Counted from the stretch's first letter, positions 35,266-44,478 are shown. The stretch: 64,000 bases of DNA from Bacillus cereus group sp. RP43 (GCF_040459645.1 NZ_JARVHQ010000001.1:2790001-2854000), one strand, 5' to 3'. A program made the numbers and translations. Notes: a model not told the origin generated them from the letters alone.

Positions 35266-36010
35266 ATTTACTAAAATAACTATGATGTATTGTTAAATTA
35301 TATACATTTTCAAAATCCCGATCTTGAAGATTATTTTTCTTCCCGTCAATAACAATGAAAACATCACTCACTATTTTTGCTGGTATAATACCGACATTTT
35401 CTACTTGCACTGCTTTCTGCTCATTCAATTGTTCAATGTGTTCTAATGGAACAATAATACTAAATTGAGAGCGAATACCACGAAAGTTTGTATTTAATTC
35501 CTTTGCCGCTTCAAATACAACTATTTTCGCCCCAATCTTTTCCCCATATGAATCTAAAAATACGTTTAAGCTCTTTGTATATTCCTCTTCCGTATGCCAT
35601 TCCATCGTACCGAATGCTGCTGGATTGACATTTTGAATAATTGTTGTGTAAATTTCTCCTCTTGCTTTAGAAGCAATTAATGATCGTTTTATCGATTGGA
35701 CAGTCTTACCAATATCACTAAATTTCGCTCCCCATATTTCTGAAATATTTGGTGTTAAAATAAATGCGATATCAACAAAAATAACCATTGCAGTGAACAT
35801 TAAAAGATTTTTCCAGAGGGTTAAATCAATTCCTTTTATCATGAAATACACGGTGACTGATATTATAAACAACCCATACCAAGTCTTCCTAATACGTTGC
35901 TTCTTCTCCTCGTACAACTCTTCGTTTTTCCAATAAAAGAAAACAAGTACTAGAAAAACGATTGCTAAAATAAATAAGCCGATTCGAATGTTAGAGATCA
36001 CCAATAACAT
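35264..36010 (-). CDS. spoIISA: SpoIISA-like membrane toxin
   Basis: The protein has 248 residues. Three membrane helices lie in the first 90 or so (about 8-26, 43-60 and 69-87), with the IRKTWYGLF...VYF segment also present in B. subtilis SpoIISA. A soluble cytoplasmic domain of about 155 residues follows, as in the SpoIISA GAF-like fold. Known biology: SpoIISA damages the membrane and is neutralised by the small SpoIISB. The start is uncertain because GTG, ATG (36010) and TTG codons cluster just after GGAGG; I use ATG. Two small paralogous genes follow. Confidence 0.85.
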   Translation of the reverse strand: MLLVISNIRIGLFILAIVFLVLVFFYWKNEELYEEKKQRIRKTWYGLFIISVTVYFMIKGIDLTLWKNLLMFTAMVIFVDIAFILTPNISEIWGAKFSDIGKTVQSIKRSLIASKARGEIYTTIIQNVNPAAFGTMEWHTEEEYTKSLNVFLDSYGEKIGAKIVVFEAAKELNTNFRGIRSQFSIIVPLEHIEQLNEQKAVQVENVGIIPAKIVSDVFIVIDGKKNNLQDRDFENVYNLTIHHSYFSK

Positions 36011-36071
36011 CACCCTCCATTCAAAAACTACTCACGATATCATTACATGCACAAGCAGCTCTCTTTATGAC

Positions 36072-36137
36072 AAAAGACGTGGACAAGCTTCTAAATTTAG
36101 CAATATCGCATATACATTAGAAGGTGCCACGTCTTTT
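36072..36137 (-). terminator. Terminator of gpmA
   Basis: AAAAGACGTGG (36072-36082) and CCACGTCTTTT (36127-36137) with a second inner stem (CTTCTAA/TTAGAAG). The minus strand has a T-run. It lies about 200 nt past the gpmA stop, beyond the bcr1-like repeat. Confidence 0.65.
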
Positions 36138-36288
36138 ACCCCGCATTAACGGGCAGTAAGACCCCACCTCAAAATTCAGAGAAAGCAAGGAAGTTTGATG
36201 GGGGATCAACTGCCCATAAAAGCCCGATTGGTTCAACTAATAACCAGTGGGGGGATGAATCCCCCCACTGATTAAAGTTTCACTTTAT
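36135..36288. repeat. bcr1-like dispersed repeat
   Basis: About 150 bp with GGGCAGT (36151-36157) pairing with ACTGCCC (36209-36215) and a terminal 10-bp hairpin CAGTGGGGGG (36245-36254) / CCCCCCACTG (36261-36270). It ends in TTTAT, and TTTAC lies at the other side. From memory this layout, size and TTTAT target fit bcr1, a non-autonomous, structured repeat mobile in the B. cereus group. It sits between gpmA and its terminator. Confidence 0.6.
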
Positions 36289-36338
36289 CATGAATCTACA
36301 TTGTATATGTAGACAAGCATGCGTTTCAAATTTTCATG

Positions 36339-37076
36339 TTAAAAAGAAATATGTTTCGGAATTTCCCCTTCAGGTACTTCTCCGTCCATACTTAAATAAT
36401 AATGACGAATTGGACGTAAATTTTCGTCTAATTCATAAACAAGCGGAATGCTAGTTGGAATATTTAATGAAACAACACCATCATTTGAAAGGTTGTCTAA
36501 ATATTTCACTAGTGAGCGAATTGTGTTACCGTGTGATGATATCATTACTTTTTCACCATTCTTTAATGCCGGTGCGATTTCTGCATGCCAATAATCAACT
36601 ACTCTTTTCTCCGTATCCTCTAAACATTCAGTCAATGGGAACTCGCCTTTTTTTAACGTTGTGTATCTCGGATCATTCGCTTCATATCGGGGATCATCTT
36701 CAGTAAGTGCAGGCGGTCTCACATCTATACTTCTTCTCCAAATATGAACTTTTTCATCTCCATATTTTTTTGCGGTTTCATCTTTATTTAATCCTTGTAG
36801 CGCACCATAATGTCTTTCATTTAGCTTCCAAGATTTATGTATTGGGACCCAAGTGAGATCCATTTCATGAAGTACAATCCATAATGTCCGAATTGCTCGT
36901 TTTAATACTGATGTATACGCAACATCAAACGTATATCCATTCTTTTTTAATATTGTTCCTGCTTCTCTCGCTTCACTCAATCCATTCTTTGATAAATCTA
37001 CATCTGTCCATCCTGTAAATCGATTTTCAAGATTCCACAAACTTTGTCCGTGACGAATGAGTACAAGTTTTATCAT
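36339..37076 (-). CDS. gpmA: 2,3-bisphosphoglycerate-dependent phosphoglycerate mutase
   Basis: The 245-residue length is that of dPGM. The N-terminal [10 protein letters not shown] carries the phospho-acceptor His (residue 9). GWTDVDLS, the [12 protein letters not shown] loop near 90 and SSHGNTIRS with the second active-site His near 183 complete the site. It interconverts 3- and 2-phosphoglycerate in glycolysis. Most Bacillus species rely on the cofactor-independent GpmI, so this is probably a second enzyme. A GAGGGG site precedes the ATG. Single gene. Confidence 0.95.
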   Translation of the reverse strand: MIKLVLIRHGQSLWNLENRFTGWTDVDLSKNGLSEAREAGTILKKNGYTFDVAYTSVLKRAIRTLWIVLHEMDLTWVPIHKSWKLNERHYGALQGLNKDETAKKYGDEKVHIWRRSIDVRPPALTEDDPRYEANDPRYTTLKKGEFPLTECLEDTEKRVVDYWHAEIAPALKNGEKVMISSHGNTIRSLVKYLDNLSNDGVVSLNIPTSIPLVYELDENLRPIRHYYLSMDGEVPEGEIPKHISF

Positions 37077-37229
37077 TATAATTCCCCTCTCGGAAATATG
37101 AATTTTAAAATTTCAATACGTACACATATAAAGTTTTTGGTAATGTGAATTTTTTATCCATAGTTGCCAAATATACAGATAAAAATTTATAATTTTTCAA
37201 ACTACAAAACAAGATACTATTTCTATCTT

Positions 37230-37706
37230 TTATTCTACTGGTATTTCACGCTTAGACGTCCATGCATCAAATCCTGAACGGCTATTTGCCATTTCATTCA
37301 TAACTTGATGCCAACTTTCTTCACATGATTCTCCAAACTTTGAGAAAATAGCTCCCATTTGCTCTCTTTGAACATCGCTCAGTTTTTTCTCTAAGTCTGT
37401 TCCGTCTTCTGTTAAAGACAGCTGTTTCACACGACGATCATGTGCAGCTTCATTACTCTCAATAAGTCCTTTATCTAACAGTTGGCGCAACGGTCCGTGA
37501 AGAGCTTGTTTACTTATTTCTAAAAGTGATAGCAGCTCATTTACACTAAGCCCTGGAAAACGAGCGATAAAAAACAAAATTCTATGATGTACACGCTGTA
37601 TACTATATTCTTTTATTATTTCATCTGGTTTTTCTGTGAAAGTTTTATATGCAAAGTAAAATAATGCTAATGCCTCATTCATTTGCTCTTCTTTATGTTG
37701 TGTCAT
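37230..37706 (-). CDS. MarR-family transcriptional regulator
   Basis: The protein has 158 residues. A winged helix-turn-helix covers about 40-110 (LSVNELLSLLEISKQALHGPLRQLLDKGLIE, then the wing with DRRVKQLSLTEDG), flanked by helices for dimerisation. A near-perfect dyad immediately upstream (37731-37766) overlaps its TATAAT box and suggests autorepression. No transporter gene is next to it; the nearest plus-strand gene, a DJ-1/PfpI protein, starts about 275 bp away and could be a target. GGGGG precedes the ATG. Confidence 0.88.
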   Translation of the reverse strand: MTQHKEEQMNEALALFYFAYKTFTEKPDEIIKEYSIQRVHHRILFFIARFPGLSVNELLSLLEISKQALHGPLRQLLDKGLIESNEAAHDRRVKQLSLTEDGTDLEKKLSDVQREQMGAIFSKFGESCEESWHQVMNEMANSRSGFDAWTSKREIPVE

Positions 37707-37730
37707 CTATTTTCCCCCTGTATGTAAATT

Positions 37731-37766
37731 ATACCACAACTCAATTATGAATAATTAAGTTGGTAT
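37731..37766. promoter_or_regulatory. Candidate MarR operator overlapping the promoter
   Basis: ATACCACAACTCAATTAT and ATAATTAAGTTGGTAT form an imperfect dyad around GA. The minus-strand TATAAT box (37728-37733) lies at one edge. Confidence 0.5.
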
Positions 37767-37980
37767 ATTGAGCCTAATTTCTTCATTCTAAAACCAACAA
37801 ATTTCAACTATTATATTTTTTGAAGGTTGTTTAATTCGTAAACCATACCTTCAAATAAAGTATCCAAATTACTTTTTACAGATTTCTTAAGGAAATAGGT
37901 TAAATTCAAATGATAAATATTGTAAAATTTATTTATTAATATTTTTTTAAAAAACTCAATTGTGATTGGAGTGTTATTGT

Positions 37981-38613
37981 ATGCAAACAAAAAAAGTTTA
38001 TCTTTATGTATTTAATACGATGTCAGACTGGGAATATGGACATTTAATTGCAGAACTAAACTCAGGAAGATATTTCAAAAAAGAGTTAGCCCCTTTAAAG
38101 GTAGTTACAGTAGGAGCTAATAATGAAATTATTACTACGATGGGAGGACTGAGCATAAAGCCAGATATTTCCCTTGATGAATGTACTCTTGAGAGTAACG
38201 ATCTTTTAGTTTTACCAGGAGGGACTACTTGGGGAGAAAGCATTCATCACCCTATCTTAAAAAAAATTGGTGAAGCGTTAAAACTCGGCACTATTGTTGC
38301 TGCCATTTGTGGTGCAACTGAGGGGTTAGCGAATTTTGGATACCTAGATTCTAGAAAACATACAAGCAATGATTTAGAATATATTAAAATGGTTTGTCCT
38401 AATTATAAAGGAGAACAACTTTATAAGATGGAACCTGCAGTATGTGATGAAAATTTGATTACTGCATCAGGAGTAGCTCCTCTGGAATTTGCAATGGAAG
38501 TATTGAAAAAAATTGATGTATTTGCACCAGATACGTTACATTCATGGTATAACCTAAATAAGACTTATAAGCCTGAATACTTCTTCCAGTTAATGAATTC
38601 AATTACTAGATAA
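37981..38613 (+). CDS. DJ-1/PfpI-family protein
   Basis: The protein has 210 residues from the chosen start and a class I glutamine-amidotransferase-like fold. The nucleophile elbow Cys110 lies in VAAICGATEGLA, and Asp/Glu residues near 16-18 (DWEYG) fit the DJ-1 acid partner. Members include chaperone/deglycase-like proteins, stress proteins and peptidases. GGAGTG precedes the ATG at 37981; a TTG five codons upstream overlaps that site. The function here is unassigned. Confidence 0.85.
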   Translation: MQTKKVYLYVFNTMSDWEYGHLIAELNSGRYFKKELAPLKVVTVGANNEIITTMGGLSIKPDISLDECTLESNDLLVLPGGTTWGESIHHPILKKIGEALKLGTIVAAICGATEGLANFGYLDSRKHTSNDLEYIKMVCPNYKGEQLYKMEPAVCDENLITASGVAPLEFAMEVLKKIDVFAPDTLHSWYNLNKTYKPEYFFQLMNSITR

Positions 38614-38782
38614 GCTAAAAAATTAAATTAGCAGTTTTATATTATATAAAAACCTAAAGTTGTTATAAATACAACAGGTAGCTAAATCTATTATAATCTT
38701 ATTGAATAACGATGGTCTTTCTTCTTTAGTTATTATAATGAAACGTTCTTTAAAAACCAGTGACGTTTGTAAAACAAAAAAT

Positions 38783-38821
38783 AAAAGGGATGATACATAT
38801 TAGTCTTGAATCATCCCTTTT
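38783..38821. terminator. Bidirectional terminator between the DJ-1 and VOC genes
   Basis: Perfect 12-bp arms AAAAGGGATGAT (38783-38794) and ATCATCCCTTTT (38810-38821) between convergent genes. Confidence 0.8.
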
Positions 38822-38853
38822 TTTATGACGTTAATGTCACCATATTATTTTAA

Positions 38854-39267
38854 TTATTCATCTCCAGCAAGCGTTAACTGCCAAGATACGCCATACTTAT
38901 CATTTAACCAGCCAAACTTTTTACTAAACGGATATGAACCTAAAGGCATAAGAACTTTTCCATCTTGTGCTAGTTTATTAAAAACTGTTTCGATTTCCTC
39001 TTCCGTATCACAAGTTACATAAAGAGACATAGATGGAGTGAATGTAAAATCATGCTTTACATAACTATCGATACACATGAATTCTTGGCCATTTAACGTG
39101 AATGTTGCATGTATTACAGTTCCCTCTTTACCAGGTCCCTTTTCATCGTAACGAGAGATGTTTACAATTTCTGATTGATCAAATAGCGACGTGTAAAAAT
39201 TCATCGCTTCTTCAGCTTTTCCCTCAAACATTAAAAACGTAGTGATTTTTTGATTTATGTTACTCAT
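38854..39267 (-). CDS. PhnB/VOC-superfamily protein
   Basis: The protein has 137 residues with paired beta-alpha-beta-beta-beta modules. KITTFLMFEGKAEEAMNFY at the start and GKVLMPLGSYPFSKKFGWLNDKYGVSWQL at the end are typical of the PhnB-like (3-demethylubiquinone methyltransferase-like) branch of vicinal-oxygen-chelate proteins. The metal site is not obviously complete. The substrate is unknown. GGGG precedes the ATG. Single gene. Confidence 0.85.
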   Translation of the reverse strand: MSNINQKITTFLMFEGKAEEAMNFYTSLFDQSEIVNISRYDEKGPGKEGTVIHATFTLNGQEFMCIDSYVKHDFTFTPSMSLYVTCDTEEEIETVFNKLAQDGKVLMPLGSYPFSKKFGWLNDKYGVSWQLTLAGDE

Positions 39268-39385
39268 TTAGAAACATCCCCTTGTTATGTATTTATGCAA
39301 AACATACATCGGACAATAAAACCGAACGTACATTCTTATAAGTGTATTGTCTACAAAAACGATGAGTTTGTCAATTATCTATGTT

Positions 39386-40096
39386 TTATTTCTTCTTAAA
39401 TAATGCTGTCCAAAGAAATGATTCTCCAAACATATTATTTGGTTGTTCAATTTGCTTCATTTTTCTAATTTCAATTACTTCAAACTCTTTAAATATCTCT
39501 CTTAACTTTTCTTCTGAATATGCAAGACCACCTTGCAAACTCCATCCTCTATACACATCCCAGTCCGTTATTTCCGATCCATTTCGCTCATTCAAATCAC
39601 CTGCTGCAAAACATGTTAATCCGAAATAACCACCCGATTTTAATGAGTTTTTAACTAGATCGACATAATTGATTCTTCTATGTGGTGGAATGTGATGCAA
39701 GCAACCGGAATCATATACAAAATCATATTCATCTTGAAAATCCAAATTAAAAATCGATTCACAAACAAATTGTATTTCTATTCCGTTTTCTAACGCCCTC
39801 TCTTTGGCCCAATTAATTCCTTCTATAGACAAATCTACGGCTATTACATCAAACCTTTGTTTCGCTAAATAAATTGCATTTCTTCCTGGACCACATCCAA
39901 GCTCTAACACTTTCCCTTTTGAAATCCATTCTTTTTGTATATATGAAACTAAATTCTCATCTGGAACATTTGCAAAAAAAGGAACATCCTTTTCTCTATT
40001 CGTGTAAAATTCATTCCAAAATGGTACTGCGGGTCTTAATAAAGAATCCATCATCTTCAAAATATCTTCTTGTGTATGTAACGTTTCACTTTTCAT
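39386..40096 (-). CDS. Class I SAM-dependent methyltransferase
   Basis: The protein has 236 residues. Motif I VLELGCGPGRNAIYLA lies near residue 65, the acidic end of beta-2 is AVDLS, and motif IV is FVYDSGCLHHIP near 130. The pattern is like small-molecule methyltransferases of the TehB/thiopurine type. The substrate is unknown. GGAGG lies 7 nt before the ATG at 40096. Confidence 0.85.
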   Translation of the reverse strand: MKSETLHTQEDILKMMDSLLRPAVPFWNEFYTNREKDVPFFANVPDENLVSYIQKEWISKGKVLELGCGPGRNAIYLAKQRFDVIAVDLSIEGINWAKERALENGIEIQFVCESIFNLDFQDEYDFVYDSGCLHHIPPHRRINYVDLVKNSLKSGGYFGLTCFAAGDLNERNGSEITDWDVYRGWSLQGGLAYSEEKLREIFKEFEVIEIRKMKQIEQPNNMFGESFLWTALFKKK

Positions 40097-40305
40097 CAAA
40101 ACGCCTCCTGTTAAAAATTCATAATATTTTTACAATAACACACCAGAGAGTTTAAACAAAAGAAAAGCTCCCCATTAATAAAGGAGCTCCGCAAACACTT
40201 TTTATTTTCTTAATAAATGTTTAAAATTATTTTTATTACGGTAAATGAAATTAAATTGCTTCATAAATCGAACTTATCGTGTATATACTAATTTCAAAAT
40301 AAAGA
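40097..40305. other. Intergenic region
   Basis: No gene. GCTCC/GGAGC at about 40168-40187 makes a small hairpin. Nothing else seen. Confidence 0.35.
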
Positions 40306-40343
40306 ACAAAAAAGAGCCGCAATTTTTCGCGACTCTTTTTTGT
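40306..40343. terminator. Terminator of the DEAD-box helicase gene
   Basis: ACAAAAAAGAGCCGC (40306-40320) and GCGACTCTTTTTTGT (40329-40343), one mismatch, T-runs on both strands. Confidence 0.75.
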
Positions 40344-40462
40344 CTATCTAATAAATAAAATGATTTACAATCATATCTGAAATTTTATCGGTGATTGTTA
40401 TTATTTATCAACTTATCAACAAATAATAACAAACCTCTTTATCCCGATTACTATTTTAAGAT

Positions 40463-41809
40463 TTAACGGCCACGTCTTTGCTGACCTTGCTTTGCACTAT
40501 TGTTCTTATTACTTGGCTTATTAAATGATCGGTTGTTATCATTTCTCGAACTATTTCTTGAATCATTTCTTGAACCACTTCTTGAACCTTCACGGCTATC
40601 TCTTTGACGATATTGTCCTGTCTTCTTCGGTTTATCAAATTGTTTTTTTTGTGGTTTTCCATTTTCATCTACATGTTTTATCTTCGGTTGTTCAATTATT
40701 TCTCTTTGCAGTGGTGCACCAAGCGTTTTTTCAATTTCTTCTAAATATCTTTCATCTTTCGCTGCAACAAACGTAATTGCAAGACCTGATCCACCTGCAC
40801 GTCCTGTTCGGCCAATACGGTGAATATAGCTTTCTACATCTTCAGGAATATCATAGTTAAATACGTGAGTGACACCATCTACATCCAGTCCACGAGCTGC
40901 TACATCAGTCGCAATTAAGTACTGAATTTTAGCTTCGCGGAAACTCTTCATGACTCTTTCACGTTTCGCTTGAGGTATATCACCATGAAGTTCAGCACAA
41001 TTATAACCAAATCCCTTTAAATCATCATAAAGCTTACTTGCTCTAACCTTTGTACGACAGAAAATAACTGCTAAAAATGGCTGATCACGATCCATAACAA
41101 AACGAAGTGCATCTGGCTTTGCACGATCTGTCGTCTCAATGACACGCTGCTCAATTGTATCTACCGTTACTTCTTCACTTTGTATTTGAATCATTTGCGG
41201 CTCTTCCATATAACGCTTCGCTAGTTTTTTAATATCTTTTGGCATCGTTGCTGAGAATAACATCGTTTGTTTACTGTCAGGTGTCTCATCTAAAATATCT
41301 TCAATATCATATAAGAAACCGAAATAAAGCATTTGATCCGCTTCATCTAGTACAATCGTTGAAAGATTACTTAAATCAATTGTTTCACGTCGTATATGAT
41401 CTAATAATCGTCCTGGTGTCGCTACAACAATATGTGTATTACCTTTTAATTTTCTCAATTGTTGTGCTACATCTTGTCCGCCATAAATCGCTAGTACATT
41501 AATATCTTCTCTTTGAACAAGCATTTTTTTAATTTCAGTTGTAATTTGCAGTGCTAGTTCCCTTGTTGGTGCAACAATTAAAGCCTGAACATCACTACAC
41601 TCTGGATCGATTTTTTCTAAAATCGGTAACACGAATGCTAATGTTTTACCCGTTCCTGTTTTCGCTTGCCCAATAATATCTTTACCTGACATAATAACAG
41701 GAATTGCTTTTTCCTGAATCGGTGTTGCTTCTGTAATTCCATTTTCACGTAATGTATGATTAAAAGTTTCACTAATTCCTAATTCTAAAAAGTTTTTCAA
41801 ATAGACCAC
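40463..41809 (-). CDS. DEAD-box ATP-dependent RNA helicase
   Basis: The protein has 448 residues. In order come the Q motif ([14 protein letters not shown]), motif I (AKTGTGKT), Ia (PTRELALQ), Ib (TPGR), II (DEAD), III (SAT), IV (VIFCRT), V ([11 protein letters not shown]) and VI ([10 protein letters not shown]). After about residue 370 there is a basic, disordered tail with Arg-Asp-Ser-rich repeats that would add RNA binding. It belongs with the Csh group that supports RNA remodelling and cold growth. The start is GTG at 41809 after AAGGA; TTG three codons later is an alternative. Confidence 0.93.
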   Translation of the reverse strand: MVYLKNFLELGISETFNHTLRENGITEATPIQEKAIPVIMSGKDIIGQAKTGTGKTLAFVLPILEKIDPECSDVQALIVAPTRELALQITTEIKKMLVQREDINVLAIYGGQDVAQQLRKLKGNTHIVVATPGRLLDHIRRETIDLSNLSTIVLDEADQMLYFGFLYDIEDILDETPDSKQTMLFSATMPKDIKKLAKRYMEEPQMIQIQSEEVTVDTIEQRVIETTDRAKPDALRFVMDRDQPFLAVIFCRTKVRASKLYDDLKGFGYNCAELHGDIPQAKRERVMKSFREAKIQYLIATDVAARGLDVDGVTHVFNYDIPEDVESYIHRIGRTGRAGGSGLAITFVAAKDERYLEEIEKTLGAPLQREIIEQPKIKHVDENGKPQKKQFDKPKKTGQYRQRDSREGSRSGSRNDSRNSSRNDNNRSFNKPSNKNNSAKQGQQRRGR

Positions 41810-41882
41810 TTCTTTTCCTTATTTTTCACATTAGCTTTCATTGTACCATTTGTTTCGCCAAATATGAAAAATAAAAAAATTC

Positions 41883-42152
41883 TTATCTTCTTTTTTTATA
41901 TTCATCGTGTACTAGGTGGACAAATTCTTTTTGTTTTTTCTCGGAATTTATTAATGCTTCCATGTTAGTAGAAGACAAAATGAACCTTTTAATTTTTCTA
42001 TTACTCCAAATTAGTCTTGTATACTTTGTATCTTCGTGCAACCTTCGAAACCACTCAAATTCGCTTAATTTGGCAATATGATGCTTTAATTTCATATCAT
42101 TTCGAGGAAAAAATAAAATGATATCTGCAATTACATCAAACAATAAACTCAT
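41883..42152 (-). CDS. Hypothetical basic protein
   Basis: The protein has 89 residues and starts MSLLFDVIADIILFFPRND. GGAGGGG lies just before the ATG at 42152, which makes the longer frame unlikely. The N-terminal 18 residues are hydrophobic and could touch the membrane; the rest is charged and helical, with a Lys/Arg-rich end. I do not recognise it. It is divergent from the secreted protein at 42215, and the two may share a promoter region. Confidence 0.65.
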   Translation of the reverse strand: MSLLFDVIADIILFFPRNDMKLKHHIAKLSEFEWFRRLHEDTKYTRLIWSNRKIKRFILSSTNMEALINSEKKQKEFVHLVHDEYKKRR

Positions 42153-42214
42153 CTTCTCCCCTCCTATACATATATATTTCAATGTTACGGAAATATAGTT
42201 ACAGGGTGATAAAA

Positions 42215-42973
42215 TTGACCACTACATTCATAAAGACTTTTTGCATATTTTTCTTACTATATTTTCAATCTACCTCAATTATTATGGCGAAATCTCAAAC
42301 CGATATAATAAGTAAATTCAAACACGCTTTACTTAAAAATGATAAAAAATTAATGCAGTCATATGTAACAGAAGGGATTAAACTACCTACTTTCCCAAAA
42401 GATAAACCTATTCATGAAATTAAAGTAGTACCATCTCCAAAAGAGGACACTACAATTCTTATTTCTTATTTCAAAGACACTGATGATGTAAGTACTATCG
42501 GTTTCATTTTAGAAATAGTAACAAAAAGTAATAAAATATCTCGAATTAATCAAATTTATAATGGAACCAATCCATTTATGAAAGAAGCTACTATTGTAAA
42601 AGAATATGAAATGAAGTGTAAGGAACATATACTTACTCCTACAAAATTCCCGTTCGAAATTCACGAATTTCAAGGTTACATCTATAACGATTACTTAGAT
42701 CTCCAATACTACAATGAAGATTTTAATGGGATTTTAAAAATCACTGTTTCACCAGTTCAAAACAAATTAGGCCTATATGTACATAGGGGAGCTAAGTTCT
42801 ACAGTTTAAAAAATAATATAAAAGCATTATATAATCCTCATTTTGATTTAGCATATGAGCTTATCTTTCAGAAGAATGGTTTTCAATATACAATTGCAAT
42901 TGGTAAAAAACTATATATAAAAGGAAAATACCATGCTCATGATTTGATTCAAATCGCAGAATCTATGAATTGA
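42215..42973 (+). CDS. Secreted or membrane-tethered hypothetical protein
   Basis: The protein has 252 residues from TTG at 42215, which follows CAGGGTG by 6 nt; the upstream ATG at 42182 has no ribosome site. Residues about 5-25 form a signal peptide or anchor. The mature part begins with a helix-rich segment (TDIISKFKHALLKNDKKLMQ) like NTF2-type stress domains, followed by a beta-rich region. I recognise no family. It has its own strong terminator. Confidence 0.65.
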   Translation: MTTTFIKTFCIFFLLYFQSTSIIMAKSQTDIISKFKHALLKNDKKLMQSYVTEGIKLPTFPKDKPIHEIKVVPSPKEDTTILISYFKDTDDVSTIGFILEIVTKSNKISRINQIYNGTNPFMKEATIVKEYEMKCKEHILTPTKFPFEIHEFQGYIYNDYLDLQYYNEDFNGILKITVSPVQNKLGLYVHRGAKFYSLKNNIKALYNPHFDLAYELIFQKNGFQYTIAIGKKLYIKGKYHAHDLIQIAESMN

Positions 42974-43010
42974 AAATCCTAGCTTTCCGGCATAGGAAAG
43001 CTAGGATTTT
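42973..43010 (+). terminator. Terminator of the secreted hypothetical gene
   Basis: Perfect 16-bp arms (42973-42988 and 42995-43010) with a 6-nt loop and a T-run. Confidence 0.9.
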
Positions 43011-43161
43011 TATTATTTTATATAGTACACATTTTTTTGAACAGGTACTTTCCTATTTCTTATGGAAATATACAAGTAAGAAAAAATAATAAATTGATTA
43101 TTTTCTCACTTTTTTGTCCATCCTTTTAAAAAATCTATGTTTTTGTAAAAGGAGTGTTTAT

Positions 43162-43491
43162 ATGGAGAAACAGACACTTTGGAAAAAATTCAAAAAAAGC
43201 TCAGTAAACCTCGGTAAATCCAGCGTATATGAAAGTATTATTTTATTTTATACAATGAAAAAGAAAGAGTTACCTACTAAAGCGAAACTCATTATATTAG
43301 CCGCTTTATCCTATTACGTATTAACAATCGATTTCATTCCAGATATAGCTGCTATTATTGGGATTGGCTTATTAGATGATGTTTTAGCAATCGCTGTGGC
43401 GCATAAATATGTTATGCGACATGCTGATGCTGAAATTAGAGAAAAGAGTAAAATAAAAATGGAGTCATTATTTACTTCAGCACACATTTAA
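43162..43491 (+). CDS. YkvA-like DUF1232 membrane protein
   Basis: The protein has 109 residues from the chosen start. The DUF1232 signature is at about 48-85: AKLIILAALSYYVLTIDFIPD, then a hydrophobic helix and LLDDVLAIAVA. AAAGGAG precedes the ATG at 43162; the earlier frame start has none. The function of the family is unknown. Confidence 0.85.
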   Translation: MEKQTLWKKFKKSSVNLGKSSVYESIILFYTMKKKELPTKAKLIILAALSYYVLTIDFIPDIAAIIGIGLLDDVLAIAVAHKYVMRHADAEIREKSKIKMESLFTSAHI

Positions 43492-43581
43492 CGAAGAAAG
43501 ATAGGCTCTTACTTGTCTTTGCTCACTGCCTAACCATCATCTATAGCTTTTAAACAAATGATTTGAACAGTGTTAATACAG

Positions 43582-43616
43582 AAAAAAGAACTAAAATAAT
43601 CTTTTAGTTCTTTTTT
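43582..43616. terminator. Terminator after the DUF1232 gene
   Basis: Perfect 15-bp arms AAAAAAGAACTAAAA (43582-43596) and TTTTAGTTCTTTTTT (43602-43616). Confidence 0.8.
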
Positions 43617-43647
43617 GTCAACTCAATTTATTTTTGAACAATAGTTA

Positions 43648-43687
43648 AAAGAGCCTATTTTAATTTACCAACTAAAACAGGCTCTTT
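43648..43687 (-). terminator. Terminator after the Met-rich gene
   Basis: AAAGAGCCTATTTTA and TAAAACAGGCTCTTT pair with one mismatch, T-rich on the minus strand, about 50 nt past the stop. Confidence 0.65.
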
Positions 43688-43738
43688 ACTAATTTAAATT
43701 TACAAGCTCATCATCATTTTACGCTATACTTTGCTACT

Positions 43739-43951
43739 TCAACAACATTTCTCTTTCATCGCTTTCATCATAGACATAGTAGTCTTCATCATTTCATCAC
43801 ATTCATTCATTTTCACCATCATTGCCTTATCCATTTCTACATCCATTTGCATCATGTTATTCATCATCATTTTCATACACTTCATTTCACACATCATTTT
43901 TTCCATAGACATCATCATGTTTGTTGTTTCTACCATCATAGTTTTTTCCAT
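43739..43951 (-). CDS. Methionine-rich mini-protein
   Basis: The protein has 70 residues, of which 27 are Met and 5 are Cys (positions 21, 25, 51, 69 and 70, ending in CC). GGGGG lies 8 nt before the ATG, and a terminator follows. There is no signal peptide. Met pairs and triplets recur along what should be a helix with Lys/Glu/Asp between them. Clusters of Met and Cys can bind Cu(I) or other soft metals, or buffer oxidants. This role is inferred from composition alone. I know no named family for it. Confidence 0.75.
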   Translation of the reverse strand: MEKTMMVETTNMMMSMEKMMCEMKCMKMMMNNMMQMDVEMDKAMMVKMNECDEMMKTTMSMMKAMKEKCC

Positions 43952-44294
43952 ATTAACATCCCCCTAGAATTTTTATGTTACAAGTATAAAAATTCCTTTT
44001 CGTTTTTCTAAAACCTTCTTAGTTTACCTCATACAAATATTTATCAATATATTTCCCTCTCAATTCGTCATTGATTAACTTTATTTATTGTCACGCTGAA
44101 ACGTAAATATAATAAAAAACATCTTATTATAGATGCTTCCTTGTCTAACAATTAAATTATTAACACTATGAAACTCCATTTGTTTCGTAAACATAGGGTA
44201 AATCTATTATTTTTATAAAATTCATAAATCCGACTATAACGTATTATAGTTTCATTCATATACTGTAGTAGATCACTAGAAAGGAGGCGTATAT
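43952..44294. other. Intergenic region
   Basis: Upstream of both the Met-rich gene and the 45-residue gene. No operator or further gene was recognised. Confidence 0.35.
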
Positions 44295-44432
44295 ATGGAA
44301 AGTTGTATTGTGTTCGTAAACGGCCAACCTTTTTTAGTACTCACAGTTGCTGGCATCGAAATTGCTAGATTGGAAATTACTCTTCAAGTAGCACTAGCTT
44401 TGAGAGTTCTCGGTATTCCAATCTGTGGGTAA
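44295..44432 (+). CDS. Small hydrophobic protein, 45 residues
   Basis: AAAGGAGG lies 7 nt before the ATG. The product starts MESCIVFVNGQPFLVL and ends RVLGIPICG, with alternating hydrophobic residues and few charges. A 15-bp-stem terminator follows 13 nt after the stop, so this is a complete transcription unit. I do not recognise the family. It could be a spore-coat or membrane-associated peptide. Confidence 0.7.
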   Translation: MESCIVFVNGQPFLVLTVAGIEIARLEITLQVALALRVLGIPICG

Positions 44433-44444
44433 TTCATTTAAGTA

Positions 44445-44478
44445 AGTTTAAAAGAGAGCTTTCGCTCTCTTTTAAACT
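44445..44478. terminator. Terminator of the 45-residue gene
   Basis: Perfect 15-bp arms AGTTTAAAAGAGAGC (44445-44459) and GCTCTCTTTTAAACT (44464-44478) with loop TTTC. Confidence 0.85.

Noticed and set aside
39338..39355. TGTCTA on the plus strand near 39348 with GAAC upstream
   Set aside because: Spacer is 20 nt rather than 17 and no plus-strand gene follows.
43731..43967. Plus-strand Ile/Phe/Ser-rich frame opposite the Met-rich gene
   Set aside because: Antisense of ATG-rich DNA; no ribosome site.
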